DNA from: Luteimonas colneyensis
Lineage (GTDB): Bacteria; Pseudomonadota; Gammaproteobacteria; Xanthomonadales; Xanthomonadaceae
DNA length: 64,000 nt
Direction: 5' to 3'
Assembly: GCF_014836665.1 (NCBI RefSeq)
Contig: NZ_JACSQJ010000009.1
Span: 62,001 to 126,000 of the forward strand
The translations under genes and the position numbers were made by a program. Position 1 is the first letter of the stretch; every line of letters starts with the position of its first letter. This document shows positions 63,970-64,000 of the stretch, piece after piece. Below the pieces are notes generated by a model. That model saw nothing but the letters and a program-made list of their open reading frames with translations. It did not search any database and was not told where the DNA came from.

Positions 63970-63997
63970 TTGACGTTCTTCGAAACCGCGCTAATAT
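63970..63997 (+). promoter_or_regulatory. Strong sigma-70-like promoter at the window edge
   Basis: TTGACG and TAATAT are 16 bases apart, each matching consensus at five of six positions. The gene it drives lies outside the window. It follows mrfB by about 115 bases that hold no gene I can see. A stable RNA or highly expressed gene is likely. Confidence 0.65.
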
Positions 63998-64000
63998 GTG

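Overview
The window is a continuous piece of a high-GC gammaproteobacterial chromosome, most likely a member of the Xanthomonadaceae/Lysobacteraceae (Lysobacter, Luteimonas or a close relative). This is an inference from gene content and order: petABC-sspA-sspB, miaB-phoH-ybeY-corC, an Oar-type TonB receptor, a fimT-pilV-pilW-pilX-pilY1-pilE cluster, a VirD4-like coupling protein, and the near absence of intergenic space. No phage, insertion sequence or CRISPR array is visible. Two tRNA genes (Asn and Val) are present, and a strong promoter runs off the right edge.

Layout. 0-8 kb: the tail of an S9 peptidase, a DUF819 permease, cstA with its small partner ybdD, corA, a DUF4105 membrane protein and corC. 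8-12.6 kb: ybeY, phoH, a small membrane protein, miaB and a secreted lytic transglycosylase. 12.7-16.7 kb: the cytochrome bc1 operon petABC followed by sspA and the ClpXP adaptor sspB. 16.7-22.8 kb: DUF3301, a tail-anchored FHA protein, nadC with a Trm112-like protein, purEK, a superoxide dismutase homologue that lacks metal ligands, grxD, a degenerate SDR and a MarC-type protein. 23-27.7 kb: an Oar-type TonB receptor and ppnN. 27.9-36.4 kb: the translationally coupled minor pilin operon with an unusually long PilY1. 36.4-44 kb: a UbiB/ABC1 kinase, a lipoprotein, otsA with two small genes, tRNA-Asn, a solitary GspH/FimT pilin, uvrB and tRNA-Val. 44-50.6 kb: alkyladenine glycosylase, a lipase-like lipoprotein, a RIO kinase, a candidate 2H phosphoesterase, an orphan virD4 and a small secreted protein. 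50.6-58.4 kb: hutU, small envelope proteins, an XRE regulator with a membrane partner behind paired palindromes, a DUF3037/HipA-like kinase pair, and an amino acid permease with an ATP-grasp enzyme. 58.4-64 kb: dbpA, a small acidic protein and the mrfA-mrfB repair pair.

Most genes are housekeeping or conserved accessory genes. They are linked by very tight junctions (ATGA, GTGA, TGATG), so many neighbours are probably translationally coupled. The parts most worth a second look are the metal-ligand-deficient SOD sharing a -10 element with a monothiol glutaredoxin gene, the PilY1 with an apparent PA14-like insertion, the paired 20-bp palindromes in front of the XRE/membrane-protein operon with an AT-rich island before it, the HipA-like/DUF3037 pair, the isolated virD4 opposite a candidate 2H phosphoesterase, and the permease/ATP-grasp pair. 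None of these is a proven new system. Each is stated with the test that would settle it.
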